64,000 nucleotides of DNA. Source: Parafrankia discariae (GTDB lineage: Bacteria > Actinomycetota > Actinomycetes > Frankiales > Frankiaceae). Positions within the stretch are counted from its first letter, which is position 1; every line of letters starts with the position of its first letter. Below are positions 52,901 through 63,326 of this stretch, one piece after another. A program made the position numbers and the translations under genes. Where the stretch lies: contig NZ_KB891230.1 in assembly GCF_000373365.1 (NCBI RefSeq), forward strand, positions 217,975-281,974, given 5' to 3'. Under the pieces are notes generated by a model. It saw only the letters and a list, made by a program, of their open reading frames with translations, was not told where the DNA came from and ran no database searches.

Positions 52901-54319
52901 GTGGCCTGGACCGGCAACCTGCGCGCACTGCTCGGCGGTCGCACGTTCCGGCAGCTCTACGCCTGCCGACTGACGTCACAGGCCGCCGACGGCGTGTTCC
53001 AGGCGAGCCTGGTCAGCTACGTGCTGTTCTCCCCGGAACGCGCGACGTCCGCCGGGGCGCTCGCCGCCTCCCTCGCCGTGGTCGTGCTGCCGTTCAGCGT
53101 CATCGGGCCGTTCGCCGGCATCGTGCTGGACCGGGTCTCCCGCCAGCGGGTACTCGTTGTCTCCTCTGTGGTCCGCACGCTGCTGATGATCGTGCTCGTC
53201 GGCCTGATCCTCGGCGGCCACACCGGCGCCGACTTCTACGCGACGGCGCTGGCCTCGGTGAGCGTGAACAGGTTCGTCCTGGCCGCGCTGTCCGCGGGCC
53301 TGCCGATGGTCGTCGACGTCGACCGGCTCGTGACGGCCAACGCGCTGTCGGTCACCTCCGGCACCATCGCCACCCTGGTCGGGGCCGGTGTCGGCAGCGG
53401 GCTGCGCGGGCTCACCGACGGCGACGACCGGGCCGTCGCGCTGGTGGCCGGCCTGGCGGCCCTCGCCTACGTCGTCGCCGCCGGCACCGCGGCCCGCCCC
53501 GCCCGCCTCACCTTCGGCCCGGTCGAGACGATGCCCTGGCAGGGCGCCTGGTCACAGGCCCACCGCGTCGTCGCCGACATGCTGGACGGCGTCCGCTACC
53601 TGTGGAACCACGGGCCCGCCCGGCGCGCGCTCGCCGCGCTGACGACGTCCCGCGCCGCCTACGGGCTGGTGCTCGTCATGACGGTGCTGCTGTACCGCAA
53701 CCACTTCACCGGGGCCGGCGGGGGGCTGGCCGGGCTCGCGGCGGTGGTCGCGGCGAGCGGCGTGGGGACGATCCTCGCCGCCGTCGTCACCCCCCGGGTG
53801 ACCCGGCGGATGCCGAAGGCCACCTGGATCGCGATCGTCCTCGGCGCCGGCGGAGTCGTCGAGGTGGTGCTGGGGCTGCCGTACCTCTCCCCGCTGTACA
53901 TCGCCGCCGGGCTGCTCCTCGGCTTCTCCGCGCAGGCGAGCAAGATCTGCGTCGACACGATCGTGCAGGAGGAGACCCAGGACGCGTACCGCGGACGGGC
54001 CTTCTCCCTGTACGACCTGTTGTTCAACGTGGCCTTCGTGGCCGCGGCCGCGGTCGCCGCGGTGGTGGTCCCGGAGGACGGGCGGTCCTCGCCGACCATC
54101 ATCGCCGCGGGCATCGGCTACAGCCTGGCGGGCCTTCTCTACTACCGGGCCGCCATGCGCCACCCGGAGGACCGGGTGATCCGCGGCATCGGCGACTCCC
54201 ACACCGAGCCGCCCGTCTCCACCGAGCCCCCCGGCCCGGTCACGGGCCCAGAGCCGACCACCGGCCCGAGCCGATCCGCGGGCCCGGTCTCAGCCACCGG
54301 GTCCGGCCCGGCCCGCTGA
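52901..54319 (+). CDS. Major facilitator superfamily transporter
   Basis: About 472 residues from a GTG at 52901 (VAWTGNLRALLGGRTFRQLY); the frame is open to 52727 but that extension is Arg/Pro-rich and implausible. Twelve hydrophobic segments are discernible, with the loop 2-3 motif GIVLDRVSRQRVLVVSS (MFS signature A-like) and a matching second-half loop (VTPRVTRRMPKATWIAIVLG). A Pro/Thr/Ser-rich C-terminal tail follows. Substrate unknown. It ends 3 bp before a 51-bp palindromic element. Confidence 0.85.
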   Translation: MAWTGNLRALLGGRTFRQLYACRLTSQAADGVFQASLVSYVLFSPERATSAGALAASLAVVVLPFSVIGPFAGIVLDRVSRQRVLVVSSVVRTLLMIVLVGLILGGHTGADFYATALASVSVNRFVLAALSAGLPMVVDVDRLVTANALSVTSGTIATLVGAGVGSGLRGLTDGDDRAVALVAGLAALAYVVAAGTAARPARLTFGPVETMPWQGAWSQAHRVVADMLDGVRYLWNHGPARRALAALTTSRAAYGLVLVMTVLLYRNHFTGAGGGLAGLAAVVAASGVGTILAAVVTPRVTRRMPKATWIAIVLGAGGVVEVVLGLPYLSPLYIAAGLLLGFSAQASKICVDTIVQEETQDAYRGRAFSLYDLLFNVAFVAAAAVAAVVVPEDGRSSPTIIAAGIGYSLAGLLYYRAAMRHPEDRVIRGIGDSHTEPPVSTEPPGPVTGPEPTTGPSRSAGPVSATGSGPAR

Positions 54320-54322
54320 CGC

Positions 54323-54373
54323 CGAAGCGTGTTGCCTCAGCCGCGCCATCCGCCGGTGACACAACACGCTTCG
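54323..54373. terminator. 51-bp dispersed palindromic element, copy 2
   Basis: A 12-bp perfect stem (CGAAGCGTGTTG at 54323-54334, CAACACGCTTCG at 54362-54373) and a 27-nt loop containing CTCAGCCGC and CCAT as in copy 1 (30265-30315). It lies between convergent MFS and cca genes. Confidence 0.8.
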
Positions 54374-54404
54374 GGACAAGCCCGGGGCGAGCCCCGGGCC
54401 GGCG

Positions 54405-55973
<1,569 letters not shown>

Positions 55974-56174
55974 CTGTTCAGATTACGGGCGAGCGGGCGG
56001 TTGCTGATGGCCGTGCCTGTTCGGCACGTGTCCGGCCCCCCTCGACACGGGACCATCGTCGTATGGTGCCCCGCACGACGGACGAAAGTGCCCACTCGGG
56101 CCCCTGCGGCGATTTTCCCGGACGAGCGGGACACACAACGGGGCTGTTTCGGCTGGTGCTCGTACGATCAGTCC

Positions 56175-56645
56175 ATGCCCTCCCCGCCCAGGACGCCCGG
56201 CCGCAGGCCGTTGCGCAGGGTGGAGGAGACCTCGGCCGGGGGCCTCGTGCTCGACACCGCGTCGGCCGGCGCGAACGCGGCGCTGATCGCCCGCAGGGAC
56301 AAGCGTGGCCGGTTGTTGTGGTCGCTGCCGAAGGGCCATGTCGAGCGCGACGAGACCACGGAGGAGGCCGCCGTCCGAGAGGTCGCCGAGGAGACCGGTG
56401 TGACCGGAGCGGTGCTGGGCCCGCTGGGCACGATCGACTTCTGGTTCGTCGCCGGCGAGGCGCGCGTGCACAAGACCGTCCACCACTTCCTCCTGCTCCG
56501 GACGTCGGGCGACCTGTCCGACGACGACGTCGAGGTCGCGGAGGTCGCGTGGGTCCCGCTGCCCGAGGTGGCCCGCCGGCTCGCGTACGCCGACGAACGA
56601 CGGCTGCTCGACGGGGTGCCGACGATCCTCGCCGACGCCTCGTGA
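56175..56645 (+). CDS. Nudix hydrolase (MutT4-like)
   Basis: 156 residues from the ATG at 56175 ([20 protein letters not shown]). The Nudix box is perfect ([20 protein letters not shown] then TG, matching GX5EX7REUXEEXGU). The flanks SAGGLVLDT and [11 protein letters not shown] are usual. It hydrolyses a nucleoside diphosphate-X compound; position between cca and the DUF6049-like gene matches Rv3908 (mutT4). The frame is open further upstream but the family starts here. The stop overlaps the next start (GTGA). Confidence 0.92.
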   Translation: MPSPPRTPGRRPLRRVEETSAGGLVLDTASAGANAALIARRDKRGRLLWSLPKGHVERDETTEEAAVREVAEETGVTGAVLGPLGTIDFWFVAGEARVHKTVHHFLLLRTSGDLSDDDVEVAEVAWVPLPEVARRLAYADERRLLDGVPTILADAS

Positions 56646-59275
56646 CCGGCCGTACCCCGTTCCGCCGGCACCGGCTGGCGGCCGCGGCGCTGCTCGGGTC
56701 CGCCGCGCTGCTCTGGCCCGGGGCCGGCGTGAGCCTGGCGAGCACGAAGCTCAATCCGCATAATCCACAGGCTTCATCCACAGTTTCCACAGGGCTGTCC
56801 ACAGAGTTGTCCACAGGATCAGCCTCATCTGTGGGAATCTCGCCGGACGGCGGGACGATCGCCCAGCCGATAACCCGGACGAACCCCGGCACAAGCGGCA
56901 CATCGAGCACGCAACAGACCACACCGGGTACCGCTGGAGCCACGAACGGGACCACGGGCCTGCCCATCGAGGTCCGCCTCACCAGCCTCGTCACCCCGAG
57001 TGCCGCCGCCCCCCAGCTCCGGATGACCGGCACGGTCGACGTGGGCGGGACGGTGCTGCCGACCGACCTCGGCGTCGTCCTCGAGGTGGGCGGCCCGTTG
57101 CGGTCCCGCGGCGAGCTCGCCCAGCTGACCAGCGGCGGCCCGCCCCCGCAGATCCGTTACTCGACGCTCGCCAGCGGGCCGCTGACCATCAGCCCCACCG
57201 CGACGACCCCCGGCCAGTTCGCCGCGCAGGCGGACGTGCCCGCGCTGTTCCGCTCGTCGACCGTGAGCGTGCGGCCGGTCCAGATCAGGATCGTCGGCCG
57301 GGTCGGCGAGCGCGCGCGGAGCACCGTCGCGTCGCTGACGACGTTCATCGTCGTCTCGCCCCCGCAGGCGGCGGCACGCACAGCGGTCGTCACCGTCCTG
57401 CCCGTCTCCAGCAAGCCCCGGCTGCGCTCGGACGGCCTGCTCACCGACGACACCCTCACCGACGAGGTCCGCGACGGCGGCCGGCTCGACGCGCTGCTCG
57501 ACCCGCTCGAGTCCACCGCCCCCGGGGCACCGCCGCCCCAGGTCGCCCTCGCGGTCGACCCCACGCTGGTACAGGCGTTGCGGCGCATGGAGGACCCGTA
57601 CCGGTACGCCTCCCCGAGTGGGGCGAGAGACGCCCCGGCCGACCCCGACGCGGGCGCCTTCCTCGACCGGATCAAGGATTTCGCGCGGCGGGGCGGCACC
57701 GTCATCGCCCTGCCCTACGGGGACACCGACCTGCCGGCGCTCGTCCGCGCCGACCAGCTCGACACGCTGCAGTACTCGGTGAACACGGGCCAGGTCGTCA
57801 TCGCCGGGCTGCTGGGCGGCGGGATCCAGAGGAGCGGCACGATCGCCTTCCCCGCCGACGGCATCGCCGACGCGCCCACCGTCGACGTGCTCGGTGCCAA
57901 CGGCGCCGGCACGGTGATCGTCGACGACCGGCTGCTGCCCGCGGCCCAGGCCGTGCGGTACACCCCGTCCGCGGCGGTCACCGTGGCGACGTCCACCGGC
58001 CAGGTCCGCGTGCTCGCGGCGGACCACCGGCTGGCCGACGCGGTCGCCGGCTACGACGGCCAGCAGCTCCCGGAGCAGGCCCTCGCCCGGTTCCGCGCCG
58101 AGCTGGCGATGATCACCGCCGAGCAGCCGAACGAGCGGGCCGCGGTGCTGGCCCTCCCGCGCGACTTCACGCCGCCCGCCGGCTGGCTCAACTCGATCCT
58201 GCGCAGCCTCGACAGCGCCTACTCCAGGCCGGTCGGCATCAGGGAGCCGTCCCCGGACGCCACCCGGCAGCGTGCCGGCCTGACCTACAACGCCGACGCG
58301 CAGAGCCGGGAGCTGCCGGTCGACTACGTGAAGGGCGTCGGGCAGATCCGCGGCGAGGTGGCCGTCCTCAGCGCGGCCTTCTGCCCGCCGACCACCATGA
58401 CCGGGCTGGGGCTGCTCAAGTGCCAGCAGGACCTGGTCGCCCCGATGAGCAACACACTGATCACAGCCCTGTCGGCGTGGTGGCGCACCGACCGGCTCGG
58501 CGGGTTCTCCCTGGCCCAGCAGGCGGACGGACAGGTCGGTGACTACCGGTCGAAGATCCGGGTCGTCGCGTCCCGGATCGTGAACCTCACCAGCAGCCGC
58601 GGGCGGGTCCCGGTGACGCTGGAGAACGGTTCTGACTGGAATGTGACCGTGGTCCTGAAACTCTCGTCCACCGACCGGGGGCGGCTCGTCTCGGCGACCG
58701 AGGTCACCCGGGTCCTCGAACCGTTCCAGAAGGACCAGTTCGAGATCGAGGTGGACGCCGAGAGCGCCGGCACCTTCCCGGTGGACATCCGGCTCGAGAC
58801 CGTCGACGGGCAGGCCGTCGGCCCGGACGCCGCCGCCCGGGTGCTGGTGCGTTCGACGGTCTACGGGGCCATCGCCACGGCGATCACGATCGGCGCGATC
58901 GGCGTGCTGATGCTGGCCGTGCTGATCCGCCTGCTGCGCAGGCTCCGCGCGCGCTCCCGCGGCGGATCGGCGGCGACAGCGGCGACGGCGACGGCGACAG
59001 CGACGACGGCGGTGGACGCGGCGGCGCCCGGGACCGGCCCGGATCCGGGCTGGCCGGAGCGGCCCGTCGACGATCCCGTGCCGGCCGGCCCCGGGCACGA
59101 TCCCTACTTCGACGGGCTGACCGCTCCCGCCGCCTACCGGGAGCGGGAGCCCACCGGCTCCCCGTACGGCCAGCCCACCGGTGGTCCCGGTGGCAGGGCG
59201 GCGGGGCCGTGGTCCGAGCGTCCCGCGGCCCCGGCCGGATCCGCGTCCCAGCCGCGGCGCCGGGACGGCCGGTGA
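56642..59275 (+). CDS. DUF6049-like large secreted/anchored protein (Rv3909-like)
   Basis: 877 residues, GTG overlapping the nudix stop. A signal peptide ([20 protein letters not shown]) is followed by a Ser/Thr-rich spacer encoded by a DnaA-box-like array, then an all-extracytoplasmic body ([40 protein letters not shown]) and one C-terminal transmembrane helix at about 742-766 ([20 protein letters not shown]). The family is always upstream of murJ in actinobacteria and probably acts in envelope assembly with it, though its role is not known. The stop overlaps the murJ start. Confidence 0.9.
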   Translation: MTGRTPFRRHRLAAAALLGSAALLWPGAGVSLASTKLNPHNPQASSTVSTGLSTELSTGSASSVGISPDGGTIAQPITRTNPGTSGTSSTQQTTPGTAGATNGTTGLPIEVRLTSLVTPSAAAPQLRMTGTVDVGGTVLPTDLGVVLEVGGPLRSRGELAQLTSGGPPPQIRYSTLASGPLTISPTATTPGQFAAQADVPALFRSSTVSVRPVQIRIVGRVGERARSTVASLTTFIVVSPPQAAARTAVVTVLPVSSKPRLRSDGLLTDDTLTDEVRDGGRLDALLDPLESTAPGAPPPQVALAVDPTLVQALRRMEDPYRYASPSGARDAPADPDAGAFLDRIKDFARRGGTVIALPYGDTDLPALVRADQLDTLQYSVNTGQVVIAGLLGGGIQRSGTIAFPADGIADAPTVDVLGANGAGTVIVDDRLLPAAQAVRYTPSAAVTVATSTGQVRVLAADHRLADAVAGYDGQQLPEQALARFRAELAMITAEQPNERAAVLALPRDFTPPAGWLNSILRSLDSAYSRPVGIREPSPDATRQRAGLTYNADAQSRELPVDYVKGVGQIRGEVAVLSAAFCPPTTMTGLGLLKCQQDLVAPMSNTLITALSAWWRTDRLGGFSLAQQADGQVGDYRSKIRVVASRIVNLTSSRGRVPVTLENGSDWNVTVVLKLSSTDRGRLVSATEVTRVLEPFQKDQFEIEVDAESAGTFPVDIRLETVDGQAVGPDAAARVLVRSTVYGAIATAITIGAIGVLMLAVLIRLLRRLRARSRGGSAATAATATATATTAVDAAAPGTGPDPGWPERPVDDPVPAGPGHDPYFDGLTAPAAYREREPTGSPYGQPTGGPGGRAAGPWSERPAAPAGSASQPRRRDGR
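56761..56815 (+). repeat. DnaA-box-like array in the 5' coding end of the DUF6049-like gene
   Basis: Five 9-mers ending in CCACA: TAATCCACA (56761), TCATCCACA (56774), GTTTCCACA (56783), CTGTCCACA (56795), TTGTCCACA (56807). Only the last is a perfect box. The final four are spaced 9, 12, 12 nt, as in the padR array. Confidence 0.82.
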
Positions 59276-62200
59276 CCCCGGCCGACGAGTCGCGCTGGCC
59301 GCCCGACGACGGCCGCCACGACCCCCGGGACGGCCCGGGCACCCCCCGCCACCCGGACGACCGCTATCCGGACAGGCGTTATCCGGATGACCACTACCCC
59401 GACGAGCGCTACCCCGACGAGCGGTACGCCGGCGACGGTTACCCGAGCGGCGGCCGGGACGACGGCCGGGGTGGGGGCCGCGACGGGGGCGGAACCCACC
59501 GGGACGACGGGTACGCCGCCGGGCGGTACGACGGCGGTGGACGTCCCGACCAGCACTACGACGGCACCGGCGGGTACGCGGGCGACGGCTATCCGGCGGG
59601 CCCGAGCGGCCCGGGGGGTCGATACGGGGACGGCGGGGACAGTGGGTACGACGACCGCCCGTACCGGGGCAGTCCGTACCCGGACGACCGGTACGCGGAC
59701 ACCGGTGAGCCGCATCGGCCGGGTTCGCCGTTTCCTCATGCCGATGAGCAGCCGGCCCGCTACCGTCCGAACGTGAACCGGCCCGCTCAGGACCCGCCGA
59801 CGCCGTGGGGCGATCGGGAAGCGCCGTCGGAGCGGCCCCCCGGACCGCCGCCGTACGAGCCTGACCGCGGCGGGTGGGACCCACGCGACGGCGATCCCCG
59901 GTACGACGAGGCGCCCTACGGCGAACCGCCGTACGACGAGGCGCCCTACGGCGAGGCCCAACGCGGCGAACCCCGGTACGGGGATCGCCGGTACGACGGG
60001 CGTGACCAGCCCCGGTACGACGACTCCCGCCCCGACGAGCCGCGATACGACGAGCTCCGGTACAGCGAGCCCCGATACGACGGCGGACCCCGGTACGGGC
60101 AACCTCGCCACGGCGAACCGCCGGACTGGTACGCGGACGGGTCGCACACCACGGCCCGGGTGCCCACCGGCTCCGCCTACCCGGACACCCCCCCGCCGGT
60201 GCCCGGCCGGCGCCGCCCCGATCCCGACGATCCCTACGACGCCGCGCCGCACCCGACCGCGCCGCACCCGACCGGGCCGCGTCGTGCCGGTCCGGGCGCG
60301 GGCAGGTCGCCCCAGTCCCGTCAGGAGGACGGCCCGGAGATCGGCGGGCGTCCACCCGAGGGACGGCCGCCGGCAGGTGAGCAGACCCGCAGACTGCCGA
60401 GCGCCCCCGCCGTGCCACCGCCGTCCGAGGGCGGCCCGGCGATGTGGTCGTCCCGCTCCCGCACGCCGGCCCCCGGCGCGGCTCCGCGGGCCGGCGCCGG
60501 TCCGGCGCGCCGGACCCGGCCACCGGTCGAACCGTTCGCGGATCCGCCGGTGGAGCCACCGGTCGAGCCGTTCGTGGACCCGCTGGTGGACCCGCTCGAC
60601 GAGCTGCCCGCCGACGAGCGCACCAGCAGGCTGGCGCCGCCCGTGACACCGCCACCGGCGTCCAACCGGCGCCCCGCGCCCGAGGGCGCGCGGCCGGCCG
60701 GGCGCGGGCGGGCCCCGGGCCGACAGGCCACCGACCGGCCCGCCACCGGCAAGCAGGCCACGGGCCGGCAGGCCGGGAGCCGGCCGGCGCCGGGCAAGCA
60801 GGCCGGTGGCACCACGCGCGGCGCCGCCACGGCGAAACGCGGTGGGCTCGGCCGCGCCAGCGGGACGATGGCGATCGGCACCATCGCCTCGCGGGCCTCG
60901 GGCTTCCTGCGCACGGTCGCGATCGCCGCGGCGATCGGCACCGGGGCCGTCGGCCAGGCCTTCAACGTCGCCAACACGACCCCGAACATCCTCTACGACC
61001 TGCTGCTCGGCGGGATCCTGACCAGCGTCGTCGTACCGGTGCTGGTGCAGGCGTCCAAGGAGGACCCGGACGGGGGCGACAGCTTCGCCTCGTCCCTGAT
61101 CACGCTGATGGTGCTCGGCCTGGGCGCGGCGGTCCTGGTGGGGATGTTCGCCGCACCCCAGATCATCAGCCTCTACCTGAACGCCGGGCCGGCACAGCGC
61201 GCACTGGGCGCGGACCTGCTGCGCTGGTTCATGCCGCAGATCCTCTTCTACGGCGTCGGCGCGACGCTCGGGGCGATCCTCAACACCCGCCAGTCCTTCG
61301 CCGCGCCCATGTTCGCGCCGGTGCTGAACAACCTGGTGGTGATCGCCACCTGCGTGGTGTTCATCTTCCTGCCCGGACCGCGCCCGCCGACCCTGGACGG
61401 CATCACCGACGCCCAGAAGATCGTTCTCGCGGGCGGCACGACGCTCGGCGTGGTCGTGATGACCATCGCGCTGCTGCCCTCGGTGCGCTCCGTGGGGTTC
61501 CGCTACCGACCTCGGCTCGACCTGCGCCACCCCGGGCTGATCACGGCGGCCCGGCTGGCCGGCTGGACGCTGCTCTACGTCCTGATCAGCCAGCTCGGCT
61601 ATCTGATGATCACCCGGCTGTCGTCGTCGACCACCGCCTACTCGATCTACACCTACGCCTACCAGATCTTCCAGCTGCCGTACGCGATCATCGGCGTCTC
61701 GGTGATCACCGCGCTGCTCCCCCGGATGAGCGGCCACGCCGCCAGCGAGCAGGCCGACCTGGTGCGCGAGGACCTCTCGACGGCGGCCCGGATGACGGTC
61801 ACCGCGATCGTCCCCTCGGCGCTGTTCCTGCTGGCGCTGGGACGCCCGATCGCCGTGACGGTCTTCAACCACGGCGCGGTCGGCTACGACGACGCGATCG
61901 CGATCGGGGACACGCTGAGCGCCTTCGCGATCGCGCTCGTGCCGTTCTCGCTGTTCCAGGTGCAGCTGCGGGCCTTCTACGCCTACCGGGACAGCCGCAC
62001 GCCCGCCCTGGTCAACATCGGCGTGGTCGCCACGAACGTGCTGGCAGCGTTCGTGCTGTCGGAGGTGGTCGCCGAGAAGCACCGGGCGGCCGCGCTGGCG
62101 CTGGCCTTCTCGCTGGCCTATCTGATCGGCCTGGTCGCGACGACGGTCCTGCTGCGCCGCCGCCTGCGTGGCATCGACGGCAACCGCATCGCGCGGGTGA

Positions 62201-62697
62201 CGACCCGGGTGAGCGTGACGGCCGGGGTGGGCGCGGTCCTCGCCAGCGTCATCGCGAGCGGCCTGCGTGACCTGCTCGGCAGGGGCTGGCTCGGTTCCGG
62301 GGTCGCGGTGGTGCTGGCGCTGGTCGTCGGCGGCCTGGTCTTCGTTGTGATCTCCGTGCGCACCGGCATGCACGAGATGACGGCACTGATGCGCATCGTC
62401 GGTGGCCGGCTCGGCCTCGGCCGACGGGCCAAGGCCGCCGGCGCTGGTTCCGGTGCCGGCGCGGCGCCGGCGTCCGCGACGCCGTCACCGCGATCGGCCG
62501 GCCGGGGAGACGGCGGCCGGGGCGGGCCCTCAGGCGGTCGTGGCGGCCCCCCCGGTGGGCGTGGCGGGCCCGCGGGCGGACGCGGCGACGGTGGGCGTGG
62601 CGGGCCCGCGGACGGTCGTGGCGGGCGCGGCGGACCTTCCGGCCGGCCCGGCGGGCCGTCAGGGCGGCGCGGCGGCTCCTCGGGCCGCCGCGGCTGA
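59272..62697 (+). CDS. murJ: Lipid II flippase MurJ (MviN) with very long disordered N-terminus
   Basis: 1141 residues, GTG overlapping the previous stop. About 1-520 is Tyr/Asp/Pro/Arg/Gly-rich and disordered, with RYPDERY and YGEPPYDEAPYGE repeats. The MOP-superfamily core spans about 523-1046 with some fourteen transmembrane helices (RASGFLRTVAIAAAIGTGAV, NVANTTPNILYDLLLGGILT, MFAPVLNNLVVIATCVVFIF, QIFQLPYAIIGVSVITALLP). The C-terminus is an RGG/GGRGG tail. It flips lipid II for peptidoglycan synthesis. In M. tuberculosis the orthologue carries a pseudokinase domain; here that domain appears as the separate next gene. Confidence 0.95.
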   Translation: MTPADESRWPPDDGRHDPRDGPGTPRHPDDRYPDRRYPDDHYPDERYPDERYAGDGYPSGGRDDGRGGGRDGGGTHRDDGYAAGRYDGGGRPDQHYDGTGGYAGDGYPAGPSGPGGRYGDGGDSGYDDRPYRGSPYPDDRYADTGEPHRPGSPFPHADEQPARYRPNVNRPAQDPPTPWGDREAPSERPPGPPPYEPDRGGWDPRDGDPRYDEAPYGEPPYDEAPYGEAQRGEPRYGDRRYDGRDQPRYDDSRPDEPRYDELRYSEPRYDGGPRYGQPRHGEPPDWYADGSHTTARVPTGSAYPDTPPPVPGRRRPDPDDPYDAAPHPTAPHPTGPRRAGPGAGRSPQSRQEDGPEIGGRPPEGRPPAGEQTRRLPSAPAVPPPSEGGPAMWSSRSRTPAPGAAPRAGAGPARRTRPPVEPFADPPVEPPVEPFVDPLVDPLDELPADERTSRLAPPVTPPPASNRRPAPEGARPAGRGRAPGRQATDRPATGKQATGRQAGSRPAPGKQAGGTTRGAATAKRGGLGRASGTMAIGTIASRASGFLRTVAIAAAIGTGAVGQAFNVANTTPNILYDLLLGGILTSVVVPVLVQASKEDPDGGDSFASSLITLMVLGLGAAVLVGMFAAPQIISLYLNAGPAQRALGADLLRWFMPQILFYGVGATLGAILNTRQSFAAPMFAPVLNNLVVIATCVVFIFLPGPRPPTLDGITDAQKIVLAGGTTLGVVVMTIALLPSVRSVGFRYRPRLDLRHPGLITAARLAGWTLLYVLISQLGYLMITRLSSSTTAYSIYTYAYQIFQLPYAIIGVSVITALLPRMSGHAASEQADLVREDLSTAARMTVTAIVPSALFLLALGRPIAVTVFNHGAVGYDDAIAIGDTLSAFAIALVPFSLFQVQLRAFYAYRDSRTPALVNIGVVATNVLAAFVLSEVVAEKHRAAALALAFSLAYLIGLVATTVLLRRRLRGIDGNRIARVTTRVSVTAGVGAVLASVIASGLRDLLGRGWLGSGVAVVLALVVGGLVFVVISVRTGMHEMTALMRIVGGRLGLGRRAKAAGAGSGAGAAPASATPSPRSAGRGDGGRGGPSGGRGGPPGGRGGPAGGRGDGGRGGPADGRGGRGGPSGRPGGPSGRRGGSSGRRG

Positions 62698-63326
62698 CCG
62701 GCCGCGACACCTGCTGGCACTGGTCCCGCCCGTGCGGGCCGATGGTCTCGATTCCGTCGCCCGGATTCCCCACCGGCATGGCACCAAGGTCCCATCGGCG
62801 TGGCGGACGGCGCCCGGCGGCGGGAGCGGAACCCCAACCACGCCCATGCCACCGGCCACCCATCAACACGACTTTAAGTGACAGCAGCAAATCATTCGGC
62901 AAAGATTTGACACACCCGAACACAGATAAGCACAGAAAGTGATCCTCTAGTGGCGTCGAACGGGTGTAGGGGTGAAGATGGGTGTGTTACCACTGATTTC
63001 GCACGAGCGCACGCCGGGTCCATGGCGTGTCCATAGGCGGATGGTTCGCCCCGGTGTGCCAAGCTGGCTTGTCCGGAGACATCCGCGAGATGCCAGGGCC
63101 GGACTCGTACACTGAACACGCTGTGCGCGGGCCCCGCCCAACGTCGCCGGTGAACCAGGCGCAGCACCCAGCTCGTCGCGTTGGTCACACGATGCGTTCC
63201 GATGCGACGGAGGGTGTCCGGGATGTTCGTTCGCAGTAGCGGAACGCTGGGCGGATCCCCTGCCCGGGTGAGGTGGGGCAACCCGCCGTCGGGTCGGCCG
63301 GCGGGTGTGCGGACGACGGAGGCGCT
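62698..63326. other. Intergenic region between murJ and the kinase-like gene
   Basis: About 630 bp without a supported gene; the frames across it look like shadows. A less GC-rich stretch (about 62870-62945) includes a TTGACA at 62907-62912 but no convincing -10 at standard spacing. The promoter of the downstream gene probably lies here. Confidence 0.45.

Noticed and set aside
56825-60655. Open frame of 1276 codons antisense to the DUF6049-like and murJ genes
   Set aside because: Overlaps recognised genes on the other strand; low-complexity product, no ribosome-binding site or family signature.
59134-62373. Open frame of 1079 codons antisense to murJ
   Set aside because: Shadow of a strongly conserved gene; repetitive composition mirrors the murJ repeats.
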